In this document: positions 44,667 through 52,616 of the stretch, one piece after another | How the letters are laid out: the number at the start of each line of letters is the position of its first letter | Position numbering within the stretch: the stretch's first letter is position 1 | Assembly: GCA_028823175.1 (NCBI GenBank) | Contig: JAPKBZ010000012.1 | Span: 1 to 64,000 of the forward strand | Source: Myxococcota bacterium | Lineage (GTDB): Bacteria > Myxococcota_A > UBA9160 > UBA4427 | Length of the DNA: 64,000 nt | Reading direction: 5' to 3' | Translations under genes and position numbers: made by a program | The notes under the pieces: model-generated | Told to the model about the DNA's origin: nothing | The model's input: the letters and a program-made list of their open reading frames with translations, nothing else | The model's database searches: none

Positions 44667-45329
44667 TCAGGCGTCGCGATCTGCCCTGACTGGTTCATCT
44701 CCCACTTCGCGCATCGACCGGTTCCAATAATCGCGCGTCAGATTTGATTGGTACCCGATGCTGGCGATCACCACGAGAACGGCAACGGTGGCAATCGCCG
44801 GTTGCTCACCCATAATCGCAATCACAATTGCCATGCCAAGCACGATCAGCGAGGAACTCCCGGCGGTCACTAAATCCTGACGCGTTGCTCGCGACACGCT
44901 TTCAAAAAACTCTCGGTTTTCAGGTTCCCGGCGCGCACGGATAAAAACCCATTGGCCACTCGCAATCGTACTTCCCCCGAGCAAGGCGATGGCAAAGAGC
45001 CAGGCGGCCATCATCCCAGGCTGAGTCAACTCGACCAACGCGAACTCGACGATTCCGAGCCCGAAGGGAATCACCGAATCAAAGATCGAGGGGACCCAGA
45101 CCAGGCGAATCACGATACTGATATAGAAGAGCCAGATCTGCAGAAATCCGAGCAGAGCGGCCACTATCTGAAGCCAAAAAATAAATGCCGCCCAATTCAG
45201 AGTCCATGCGGCGGGGCTTTCTACCACACGGGTCCAAAGCAACTCGAGGGCAAGCGCCTGGACCATGCTGAGCACGGTGAGCATGACGGATGGGAAAATT
45301 GTCTTCGCACGTAGGCGAATCGACTCCAC
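44667..45329 (-). CDS. Membrane protein of unknown function
   Basis: 220 residues with about five hydrophobic helices (VMLTVLSMVQALALELLW, WAAFIFWLQIVAALLGFLQI, and three further ones). A charged stretch (RARREPENREFFESVSRATR) separates helices 4 and 5. No family recognised. It follows the MgtC-like gene by 5 nt on the same strand, so the two are probably co-transcribed. Confidence 0.6.
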   Translation of the reverse strand: MESIRLRAKTIFPSVMLTVLSMVQALALELLWTRVVESPAAWTLNWAAFIFWLQIVAALLGFLQIWLFYISIVIRLVWVPSIFDSVIPFGLGIVEFALVELTQPGMMAAWLFAIALLGGSTIASGQWVFIRARREPENREFFESVSRATRQDLVTAGSSSLIVLGMAIVIAIMGEQPAIATVAVLVVIASIGYQSNLTRDYWNRSMREVGDEPVRADRDA

Positions 45330-45334
45330 GCTAC

Positions 45335-45814
45335 TCAGCCCTCGTCGCTTTTGCTCTCATCCACTTCGGGGGCATAGATCCCGGTTCGAAGCCGCCGAAA
45401 GCCACTCTCCAGCAGCCCCACGCCGATCAGGATGGAAACCGTCAAGACCGCGAAGACGAGGGCCCCCGGCGCGTACCCCAGACCGATACAAGCTCCGATA
45501 GCCGCCAGGATCCAGATCACCGCCGCCGTGGTTACTCCCGACACGACACCGCCCCGGGCGAGCATGACCCCGGCCCCCAGGAAGCCGATTCCGGTCACGA
45601 CCTGGCCGAGAACCCGGGTGGGGTCACCGGTGACCGTTCCCAGCACACCGCCGAGCTCGACAAAAATTGATGTACCCAGGCAAATAAGGATGCTTGTCCG
45701 CACGCCGACGGGCTTGCCACGGATCTGCCTTTCCAGGCCGACCAGCCCACCCGCCAGAATCGAGTAGCCGACCTTGATCCAAAAACTTGTCGCCAGGGGG
45801 TCGAATTCATCCAT
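45335..45814 (-). CDS. MgtC/SapB-family membrane protein
   Basis: 159 residues. AGGLVGLERQIRGKPVGVRT followed by SILICLGTSIFVELGG, then DPTRVLGQVVTGIGFLGAGVML and RGVVSGVTTAAVIWILAAIG are the conserved MgtC segments. MgtC proteins are linked to magnesium homeostasis and modulation of ATP synthase; general-purpose members such as this are poorly understood. The gene is divergent from the selenoprotein peroxidase across about 127 bp. Confidence 0.85.
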   Translation of the reverse strand: MDEFDPLATSFWIKVGYSILAGGLVGLERQIRGKPVGVRTSILICLGTSIFVELGGVLGTVTGDPTRVLGQVVTGIGFLGAGVMLARGGVVSGVTTAAVIWILAAIGACIGLGYAPGALVFAVLTVSILIGVGLLESGFRRLRTGIYAPEVDESKSDEG

Positions 45815-45941
45815 ACCCAGGACCTCTTTCGGATTTCGCTCAAATGCAATGAAAGTGCCCCCACCATAGCGCTTGTCGGCGCCGGGTTCTGCCTTGGGAA
45901 GTTTCTCATGCTAACTTCGGCCAAACCCCTGAGGAGACCCC

Positions 45942-46421
45942 ATGTCCAGTATCCATGACTTTTCAATGACTTCGATCACCGGCGAGAACGTCGCGCTGTC
46001 CAGTTACGAAGGCAACGTTTGCCTGATCGTCAACGTCGCGAGTAAATGAGGACTCACTCCCCAGTACGCAGGTCTGCGTACCCTACACGATGAAAACAAA
46101 GCGGCGGGCTTTCGAGTTCTCGCCTTCCCGTGCAACCAGTTCGGCGGCCAAGAGCCCGGAAGCGACGAAGAAATCTCCGAGTTCGTCAAGTCCAACTTCG
46201 ACGTGACCTTTCCGCTCTTCGCCAAAATCGAAGTGAACGGCGACGGGGCATGCGAACTCTACGAATTCCTCAAGGCGGGGCATCCCGACGAAGAGGGCAA
46301 AGAGGACATCGCCTGGAATTTCACAAAATTCCTCGTCGGAAGAGATGGGCAGGTGATTGAGCGCTTTGGCCCCACGACGACACCGGAGAAGATCGCCGAA
46401 GTACTCACAAACCACTTGTAA
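45942..46421 (+). CDS. Selenocysteine-containing glutathione peroxidase
   Basis: 159 residues with an in-frame TGA at 46047-46049 (codon 36). The context VNVASK-U-GLTPQY is exactly where GPx has its catalytic Cys or Sec. Other tetrad residues are present: Gln70 in FPCNQFGGQEPG, and Trp125-Asn126 in IAWNFTKFLV. The frame is uninterrupted otherwise, with GAGGAG before ATG 45942 and a SECIS-like hairpin straight after the TGA. It reduces peroxides; bacterial GPx often uses thioredoxin. Gene finders will call it as two pieces or a pseudogene. Requires SelA-D elsewhere. Confidence 0.88.
46050..46093 (+). promoter_or_regulatory. Bacterial SECIS element
   Basis: A perfect 7-bp stem GTACGCA/TGCGTAC (46064-46070 and 46075-46081) caps a GGTC loop 21 nt after the TGA. 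Bacterial SelB-type SECIS elements need a G in the first loop positions and 16-37 nt spacing. The apex GCAGGTCTGC is the same as I recall for the E. coli fdhF element. Confidence 0.85.
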
Positions 46422-46662
46422 AATTTTTCTTCGTACCGCAACAGCGAGGCCAGTCGCCCTCGCAACACCCCTATCGAGCCTTTGGGGGCGACGCTCTGGG
46501 TGACTGGCTTCTCTGTCCCGATAGCGGACCGTACGCTTCGGATCTCTATCTCTCGCTCATATCCGCCATCCATACCGGCGAAGATGTGGACCGAGCAACT
46601 CTGTGAGGATTTTTTCAACTCGGTGTAGAGTACGCACATCGTCGCTCCGGAGGTTCAGTCGC

Positions 46663-47889
46663 ATGCTTCGCTTTATCGGTTTGATCGGCCTTCTCGCCTG
46701 GCTCTTGCCCGCCACAGCCCTGGCCGACTCAACGACCGATCTCGAACCTTTCGAAGCCTTGGAGTTCGTCGAACTCGAACCGATCAGTCCCCACTCGGTC
46801 TGGGTGACCGATGTCATTTTTCGTCAAAGCCTCCTCTTCGATGCCGATAGCGGCGAGGCTCTCGCCACGATCGGAAATGCTCTTGGGTCCTTCCCAAAAC
46901 CTCCGATTTTTTCGAGCTCTCGGAACGAGTTCTACGTGCCCGAAGCGCAAAGGAAATGGGGGCATCGCGGCGAACGAACCGACTTCGTCACGGTCTACGA
47001 TGCAAAGACCCTGAACGCTGAGGCCCAAATCGTCATCCCGACTCAGAGCGGAGAAAGTGCGGGGAATATCGGCTACGCGAATCTCCTCGACGGCGGGGAC
47101 ACCCTGGCGATCTACAACCAGTTTCCCGCTCAATCCGTTTCGCTCATCGATATGGGCGAGCGAACTTTTATCGACTCGATCTCCACCGGAGGATGCGCGG
47201 GGATCTACCCGACCGGCGAGCTTAGTTTTGCCACGCTCTGCGGAGACGGGACCCTGCGAGAAGTGGAAGTCGACGCCAGGGGCCAACTGATCCGCGACGA
47301 GTCTACGTCCGCCTTCTTCGATGCGGTCAACGATCCCGTGATGATGAATGGCAGCCGGGTCGGAGATCGCTGGGTCTTCATCTCCTTCAGTGGCGTGATC
47401 CACGATGTCGATTTTCGCGCGAGCCCCCCGACGGTTCGTTCTTGGTCCGGGGTCAGCGCCCCCGAAAAGAGCGAGGGCTGGCGACCGGGCGGGCGGCAAG
47501 TCTCGGCCGCCCACCAGAAACTCGAGCGACTCTATGTTCTCTTTCACCCCGGCGAATCGGGTAGCCACAAGGATCCGGGCCCCGAGGTCTGGGTCTTCGA
47601 TCTGGAGGCCGGCAGCCGGATCGACCGCTTCTCCCTTCCCAATATGGACGCCTCCGCCATCGCCGGCCTGCTGGGGTTGGAGGGAGGCTTCACGGGTTGG
47701 CTTCTAGAGAATATCGTCCCCGCCACCGGCGGAGATACCCTCGCCATCACCCAGGACGATGAACCCCTCCTTCTGGTTCGTAATTCCAGCCTGCCAATCG
47801 CAGCGGTCCTGGACGCCCGAACAGGCGAACATCTCCGAAACCTCACGGAAATCGGCATCTCCGGCTTTCGATTGACGGTGCCCCGATGA
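46663..47889 (+). CDS. mauB: TTQ-type amine dehydrogenase, heavy (beta-propeller) subunit
   Basis: 408 residues from the ATG at 46663 (GGAGG 9 nt upstream). A signal peptide (MLRFIGLIGLLAWLLPATAL) is followed by a seven-bladed propeller-type body resembling methylamine/aralkylamine dehydrogenase heavy chains: HSVWVTDVIFRQSLLFDADS, FYVPEAQRKWGHRGERTDFV, GYANLLDGGDTLAIYNQFPA, and C-terminal LRNLTEIGISGF. It supports the catalytic light chain and binds the electron acceptor. First gene of the operon; overlaps mauE by 4 nt. Confidence 0.87.
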   Translation: MLRFIGLIGLLAWLLPATALADSTTDLEPFEALEFVELEPISPHSVWVTDVIFRQSLLFDADSGEALATIGNALGSFPKPPIFSSSRNEFYVPEAQRKWGHRGERTDFVTVYDAKTLNAEAQIVIPTQSGESAGNIGYANLLDGGDTLAIYNQFPAQSVSLIDMGERTFIDSISTGGCAGIYPTGELSFATLCGDGTLREVEVDARGQLIRDESTSAFFDAVNDPVMMNGSRVGDRWVFISFSGVIHDVDFRASPPTVRSWSGVSAPEKSEGWRPGGRQVSAAHQKLERLYVLFHPGESGSHKDPGPEVWVFDLEAGSRIDRFSLPNMDASAIAGLLGLEGGFTGWLLENIVPATGGDTLAITQDDEPLLLVRNSSLPIAAVLDARTGEHLRNLTEIGISGFRLTVPR

Positions 47890-48440
47890 ACGGATTCGCC
47901 AGCGGACTCGACCCGGTTCTCGACGCCCTATTCCGAATCGGACTCTGCGCGATCTTCCTGGGCGCGTGTATCCACAAGGCCAGGGACCTGGATAAATTTT
48001 CGGCCACCCTCGGCGACTACCGCCTTCTCCCCCGACACCTCTCGGGTGTCGCGACCCGAGCTCTCGCCACCAGCGAGGCCATCGTAGCCCTCGCGCTGCT
48101 CATGCCCCCCCTCGATCCCCTGGGACCCCTCGGCAGCCTCGGCCTCTTCGCGCTCTACAGCGCCGCCATCGGGATCAACCTCGCTCGGGGTCGGCGACAT
48201 ATTGACTGCGGCTGTACGGGCTTCGGGCAAGTCCCGCAAACGATCAGCGGCATGCTGCTGGTTCGCAACGCCGGGCTCGCCATGCTTGCCCTCGCACTCC
48301 TCGCCCCCGCCGCCGCTCGGCCCCTGGCCTGGCTCGATTTCATCTCCATCGCCGGGGGGCTAATCCTTGGGGCACTCGTCTGGCTCGCCGCGCATGAACT
48401 CGGCCGCACCCCGCCGCCGATCCCGGAGGAAGCTCCATGA
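47886..48440 (+). CDS. mauE: MauE-like membrane protein for amine dehydrogenase maturation
   Basis: 184 residues with about four membrane helices of the MauE/DoxX type. IFLGACIHKARDLDKFSATL and INLARGRRHIDCGCTGFG, with the CxC motif facing the periplasm, are typical. MauE, together with MauD, is needed to form the six disulfides of the light chain. ATGA overlaps on both sides couple it to mauB and mauD. Confidence 0.86.
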   Translation: MNGFASGLDPVLDALFRIGLCAIFLGACIHKARDLDKFSATLGDYRLLPRHLSGVATRALATSEAIVALALLMPPLDPLGPLGSLGLFALYSAAIGINLARGRRHIDCGCTGFGQVPQTISGMLLVRNAGLAMLALALLAPAAARPLAWLDFISIAGGLILGALVWLAAHELGRTPPPIPEEAP

Positions 48441-49069
48441 GCGATGCCCTCGCGATTTCCAATGCCCTGCTCTGGGTCGGCCTGATCGTCCTGGGCTTCG
48501 TCGTCATGGCACTCACGCGCCAAATCGGCCTGCTCCACGAGCGCCTCGGACCCGCCGGCGCCCTCGCCCAGGAGCGGGGGCCGAAAGTGGGCGACGCGAT
48601 CCCCCGGCTCGAGTTCCCCGACATAATGGGGGCACCGGTGGCGGTTGGAGGAGAGTCACCGGGTGTTCGCACCCTTCTCTTCTTTCTTTCCCCGAACTGC
48701 CCGGTCTGCGAAAACCTGCTGCCCACCCTGCTGAAAGTGGCCCGGGACGAGGACCCGGGGCTTCGCCTGATTCTCGCCAGCGACGGCGAGCCCGGCGAGC
48801 ACCACGAATTTCGCGCGCGCAAAAGCCTGGAAGACCAGGCCTACGTGCTCTCCCTCGAACTCGGGCTGAAATTCGCCGTCTCGAAGCTCCCGACGGCGAT
48901 CCTCCTCGACGAGCAGGGGATCGTCCGCGCCAAGGGCCTGGTAAACTCGCGCGAACACCTCGAGAGCCTCTTCAACGCCCACGAACTCGGGGCAGCATCA
49001 ATCCAGGAATTCATGGCCCGGGAAAATCCAGCCCCCAACTCAGTCGTCCAAGTGGAGGCCCCAAGATGA
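48437..49069 (+). CDS. mauD: MauD-like thioredoxin-fold disulfide protein
   Basis: 210 residues. An N-terminal membrane anchor (LLWVGLIVLGFVVMALTRQI) is followed by a thioredoxin domain with SPNCPVCENLLPTLL, the CPVC redox pair, and the cis-Pro region VSKLPTAILLDEQG. MauD is required for disulfide formation in the light chain. Start overlaps mauE and stop overlaps mauA, each by 4 nt. Confidence 0.86.
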   Translation: MSDALAISNALLWVGLIVLGFVVMALTRQIGLLHERLGPAGALAQERGPKVGDAIPRLEFPDIMGAPVAVGGESPGVRTLLFFLSPNCPVCENLLPTLLKVARDEDPGLRLILASDGEPGEHHEFRARKSLEDQAYVLSLELGLKFAVSKLPTAILLDEQGIVRAKGLVNSREHLESLFNAHELGAASIQEFMARENPAPNSVVQVEAPR

Positions 49070-49614
49070 GTCGACTCGATCGCTGGCTCGAAGACTCCGC
49101 CCGGGGTCTGGCCCGAGGTGCAGGAAGGCGAAGCTTTCTTGCCCGGGTCGGCCGATTTTCCCTGGGCGCTCTCGGAGCCTCGACTCTTCCCCTGCTCCCC
49201 GTCGCCCGAGCCGACAACGAAAGCCACGCCCTGCCCGAAGACGTCGACGGGCCCGAGGGCGATCCCGGCGACTGCAATTATTGGCGCCACTGCGCGATCG
49301 ACGGCTTCCTCTGCGAGTGCTGCGGGGGCAGCACGACTGCGTGCCCTCCGGGCACCAGCTCCAGCCCGGTCACCTGGGTGGGTACCTGCCTCAACCCGGC
49401 CGACGACACCCATTACATGATTTCCTACAACGATTGCTGCGGAAAGGGTTATTGCGGCCGCTGCAACTGCAACCGCAACGAGGGAGAGCGACCCGACTAC
49501 CACTGGTATCGTGCGAACGATATCAACTGGTGCGGCGGAGCCCCCAGCCAGTCGTACCACTGCTCCGTGGCTCGGGTCATCGGTCGCGCCAGCGAGCAAC
49601 AGCCCGAGCGATGA
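49066..49614 (+). CDS. mauA: TTQ-type amine dehydrogenase, light (catalytic) subunit
   Basis: 182 residues. A Tat signal with GRRSFLARVG leads the precursor. The mature part follows the methylamine dehydrogenase light-chain pattern: CNYWRHCAIDGFLCECCGG, CPPGTSSSPVTWVGTC, YNDCCGKGYC, and NDINWCGG. Trp104 and Trp155, 51 apart as in Paracoccus (57 and 108), should be crosslinked to the TTQ cofactor, and the catalytic Asp in NDCC is present. Twelve or more cysteines fit six disulfides. Substrate could be methylamine or an arylalkylamine. Confidence 0.92.
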   Translation: MSRLDRWLEDSARGLARGAGRRSFLARVGRFSLGALGASTLPLLPVARADNESHALPEDVDGPEGDPGDCNYWRHCAIDGFLCECCGGSTTACPPGTSSSPVTWVGTCLNPADDTHYMISYNDCCGKGYCGRCNCNRNEGERPDYHWYRANDINWCGGAPSQSYHCSVARVIGRASEQQPER

Positions 49615-50036
49615 AATCCGCCCGGGGGCTCGCTTTGGCGGCCCTCATTTGGGCGAGCTTGCCCGCCGCTCGACTCCACGCCGAGACGCCTTCGGTGGCC
49701 GAGGACTACGTCCTCCACTGTTCGGCATGCCACGGGCGCGACGGGAGCGGATCACCCGGTCTCGTTCCCTCCCTACTCGAACTCGCCCCTCTTCTGAGCG
49801 ATCCCAGAGCCCGCGCCTACCTCGCTAGCGTCCCGGGCGTTGCCCAGGCGCCGCTCTCGGATCGCCGAATCGCGCGACTCCTCAACTGGGTCCTCGACGA
49901 GTACGCGAACACGCGTGTCACCCCTCCCTATAGCGCGGGGGAGGTCGGGGAACTCAGGGCATCCCCCTTGCGCGACCCCCTGGCCTTCAGAGCGAGCTTG
50001 GTCTTGGAGGGCGCCGCCCTCGGCGCGCCTGACTGA
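49611..50036 (+). CDS. Exported monohaem cytochrome c, likely electron acceptor of the amine dehydrogenase
   Basis: 141 residues; ATG start overlaps mauA by 4 nt. A signal peptide (SARGLALAALIWASLPAARL) precedes YVLHCSACHGRDGSGSPGLV with one CxxCH haem site. A distal Met is not obvious in the short C-terminal part, so the second ligand may be His or absent. Its position suggests it takes electrons from TTQ in place of amicyanin. No mauG-like dihaem enzyme is in the window. Confidence 0.82.
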   Translation: MKSARGLALAALIWASLPAARLHAETPSVAEDYVLHCSACHGRDGSGSPGLVPSLLELAPLLSDPRARAYLASVPGVAQAPLSDRRIARLLNWVLDEYANTRVTPPYSAGEVGELRASPLRDPLAFRASLVLEGAALGAPD

Positions 50037-50106
50037 CTCGAGGGCTTCGAGGAAATATCCACCGGGTACCGCGACCCCGCGGCCAAACTCGGCTTCACTG
50101 CCGCCC

Positions 50107-50127
50107 GGCCCGGGGACGCCCCGGGCC
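50107..50127 (+). terminator. GC-rich hairpin ending the amine dehydrogenase operon
   Basis: GGCCCGGGG (50107-50115) and CCCCGGGCC (50119-50127) form a perfect 9-bp stem with a 3-nt loop about 70 nt past the cytochrome stop. No T-run follows, so it is a GC-hairpin rather than a classical intrinsic terminator; it could also end the convergent FAH-family transcript. Confidence 0.5.
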
Positions 50128-50184
50128 CTTGGCCCGCAAGGGCGACCGCACACCTCTCGTCCCCGGCCGGGCGCCGGGGATCAC

Positions 50185-51063
50185 TTACCCGATACGCACC
50201 GTATTTTCGGGCTCCTCGATCACCCCGTTCTCGAGCTCACCGATGCCCGAGATCGCGATCTTGACCACGTCCCCGGCTTGCAAGAATTTCGGCGGCTTCA
50301 TCACCGCGCCCACACCACTCGGAGTCCCCGTCGGGATCACATCACCCGGCTCCAAGGTAAAGGCGGTGGAGAGATGCTCGATCAGGGCGGGTACTTTGAA
50401 GATCAGGTGCTTGGTATTACTCGATTGCCTGAGTTCTCCGTTCACCCAGGTTCGAAGATCCAGACTATGGGGATCGGGAACTTCATCCGCGCTGACAATC
50501 GCGGGGCCCAGAGGGCAATGGGTATCCCAGGATTTCCCCATCGTGAAAGTCGGTACCCGAATCTGCCAATCGCGAACCGAAACGTCATTACAGATCGTGT
50601 ACCCGGCGACGACTTCGTAGGCCCGCTCCTGAGGAACGTGGCGGCAGCGCTTGCCGATCACCACCGCGAGCTCTCCTTCGTAGTCCAGGGCGGGCGAGGC
50701 ACGGGGCAAATGAAAGGGCTCGTTCGGGGGATGGGCCGAGGTCGACTGCTTGTTGAAGATCATCGGATATTTCGGGGTGTCCATTCCCGCCTCGGCCACG
50801 TGGTCGGCGTAATTCAGCCCCACGGCAAGAATTTTCGGAGGCCGCAAGATCGGCGACTCGAGATGGATATCCGCCAGAGCTAGACGCGGGCCGCCAGCCT
50901 CAAGGGCCGAGCGCGCTGCGTCCATGGCCGAGTCGCCGGCTTCGAGAAACGCGACCATTTCGCGGGGAAGATCAGGGCTCGCCGCGCTCAGGTCGACGAC
51001 GGACTCGCCGTCTAGGATACCGATCCGGGTCGTGCCGCTCTCGGTGAACGTAATCAGTCGCAT
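50185..51063 (-). CDS. Fumarylacetoacetate hydrolase-family protein
   Basis: 292 residues from the ATG at 51063 (GGAAAGGGAAG upstream). ILAVGLNYADHVAEAGM, ALDYEGELAVVIGKRCRHVP (with the metal-binding Glu residues) and GDVIPTGTPSGVGAVM are the FAH C-terminal-domain signature. Members hydrolyse or decarboxylate beta-diketo acids in aromatic or sugar degradation. It lies between the amine dehydrogenase operon and a 248-bp gap. Exact substrate unknown. Confidence 0.87.
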   Translation of the reverse strand: MRLITFTESGTTRIGILDGESVVDLSAASPDLPREMVAFLEAGDSAMDAARSALEAGGPRLALADIHLESPILRPPKILAVGLNYADHVAEAGMDTPKYPMIFNKQSTSAHPPNEPFHLPRASPALDYEGELAVVIGKRCRHVPQERAYEVVAGYTICNDVSVRDWQIRVPTFTMGKSWDTHCPLGPAIVSADEVPDPHSLDLRTWVNGELRQSSNTKHLIFKVPALIEHLSTAFTLEPGDVIPTGTPSGVGAVMKPPKFLQAGDVVKIAISGIGELENGVIEEPENTVRIG

Positions 51064-51311
51064 GGTCTCTTCCCTTTCCCGCTCTCCTCTCGCTCCCCTC
51101 TCGCTCCCCAAAACCCGGAGAGTTCGTCACCCGAGGAGACGAAAGTGATTTCTGTGTCCAGGTTCTCCCAAACTTTTTCAGCGAACGCTCTTCTCAAGCA
51201 CCGGCCCCAAAAATTCGGAGCCGTTGATCGCGTAGCGGTCGCCTGAACTCGGAAGTGTAGCCGCCACAAAAGGCGCCGCAGGGTACCGCCCAAAAGCCGG
51301 CGGGGTAGCCT

Positions 51312-51878
51312 CTAGGGCGCGACCAAATCCAGCGCCATGGCGACTCGCTTAGCCGGGTCGAGACCCTCGGCGGCTTCTCCCTCGAGCACAGCGCGGAGTT
51401 CGGGGCCCTGGCCAGACTCGGGAACTGAAACGAAACCGAGGCCCGAGTAGAAGGGCGCGTTCCAGGCCAGGTGGCGAAAAGTGGTCAGGCTTAGCGAGGA
51501 GAAACCCTCTTCTCTCGCCCAGCGCGCAACATGAAGCACCAACCCCGCCCCAAGACCGCGACGCCCGTGCTCGGGAAGCACGTCCAACTGGCGAAGGTGG
51601 GGGGCTCCGTCCACCACGCAGATCGCCGCAAACCCCACCGGCGCCTGGGAAGCCCGCTCACGAACGACCCAGAGATGCCCCACCCCGAGGGCCTCCTCGA
51701 GGACGGAGAGGGGAAGCGTCCGCACCCGCAAGGCGGGGGGCAGATCCTCGGGCGGGAAGAGCGCTCCCGCCACGACCTCGATGGCCGAGAGCAGGGGGAT
51801 CTCGTCGCGGCGCGGGTGCTCGATGGCATAGCCCTCGGGCATTGCCCGCTTCGAAGCAGATCCAGCGCCCTCGCCCAT
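51312..51878 (-). CDS. GNAT-family N-acetyltransferase
   Basis: 188 residues from the ATG at 51878, which shares bases with the stop of the upstream Coq4-like gene (TGATG). The acetyl-CoA-binding motif is LDVLPEHGRRGLGAGLVLHV, with the RRGLGAG loop; FYSGLGFVSVPES closes the fold. Substrate unknown; the family covers small-molecule and protein N-acetylation. Translational coupling to the Coq4-like gene may only reflect crowding. Confidence 0.82.
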   Translation of the reverse strand: MGEGAGSASKRAMPEGYAIEHPRRDEIPLLSAIEVVAGALFPPEDLPPALRVRTLPLSVLEEALGVGHLWVVRERASQAPVGFAAICVVDGAPHLRQLDVLPEHGRRGLGAGLVLHVARWAREEGFSSLSLTTFRHLAWNAPFYSGLGFVSVPESGQGPELRAVLEGEAAEGLDPAKRVAMALDLVAP

Positions 51879-52540
51879 CAGGCGAGGCCGTATTCTTCGC
51901 GCAGTTCCGCGAGGGGGCTCTCCCAGTACTCTTCCCAGTGCACGGCCATCAGGGACCGGGCCCGGCGTCCGAGAGCCCAACCCTCGGTGATCGCATCCAT
52001 CACCACCGGGAGCAATTCGGGCTTGTAGAGCACCATCTGAAGGGGGCGGGTCGCAATGATCATGGCGGGGTAGGGGGCCGGCGTCTGAGCGACGGTGAAG
52101 CTCACAACCCGGACCTCACCCAGGGGCGTCGTGTCGAAGCCCGTCAGCACATGGAAGAGATCGTGGAGTTGGAAGCCGCGTTCGGCCAGGTAGCCGACTT
52201 CGTCGCCCCGCGCGCGGTGCGCGCCGATGAAGGCGGACTCGCGAAGCAGGTTCGCGTCGAGGTCGTTGTCCACGAGGTAGCGGGCGAACTCCCGGCCCAG
52301 AGAGCCAGCGGGCAGGCCCAAAAGTTTCTCGATGTCCGGGCTCGGGCTGAGGTAGCGATCCTTGAGCATCGCTTCGGCTTGGGGAGTGCCGAGGGCCAGG
52401 GCATCGAAGCCCGCAAGCGCGGCCTCGTCGCCCAGACGCATATAGTCGAGAGCCAGGGGAACCGAGGCTCGGGGGTCCCAATTGGCCAGGGACTCGAGCA
52501 AGCTCTGGGCAAGCTCGGGGTCGAGTTCAGGCGATTTCAT
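51878..52540 (-). CDS. Coq4-like ubiquinone biosynthesis protein
   Basis: 220 residues from the ATG at 52540 (GGAAGGAG upstream). The segment ERGFQLHDLFHVLTGF then DTTPLGEVRVVSFTVAQ carries the HDxxH...E zinc-type motif of Coq4. Coq4 homologues assist ring modification in ubiquinone synthesis. The remainder is helical as in the family. It is 77 nt downstream of the symporter gene's stop and shares its strand with the GNAT gene. Confidence 0.85.
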   Translation of the reverse strand: MKSPELDPELAQSLLESLANWDPRASVPLALDYMRLGDEAALAGFDALALGTPQAEAMLKDRYLSPSPDIEKLLGLPAGSLGREFARYLVDNDLDANLLRESAFIGAHRARGDEVGYLAERGFQLHDLFHVLTGFDTTPLGEVRVVSFTVAQTPAPYPAMIIATRPLQMVLYKPELLPVVMDAITEGWALGRRARSLMAVHWEEYWESPLAELREEYGLA

Positions 52541-52616
52541 ATCGATTGCTCCTTCCAAGAATTCTCTTGCCACTCCCCGCTCTCTTACCCAACCCGAATC
52601 CTCGAGCCTCCGTCAC

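Noticed and set aside
46203-46421. Short 72-codon frame as a separate gene or glutathione peroxidase pseudogene
   Set aside because: It is the C-terminal part of the Sec-containing GPx; the only interruption is the TGA at the Sec position with a SECIS behind it.
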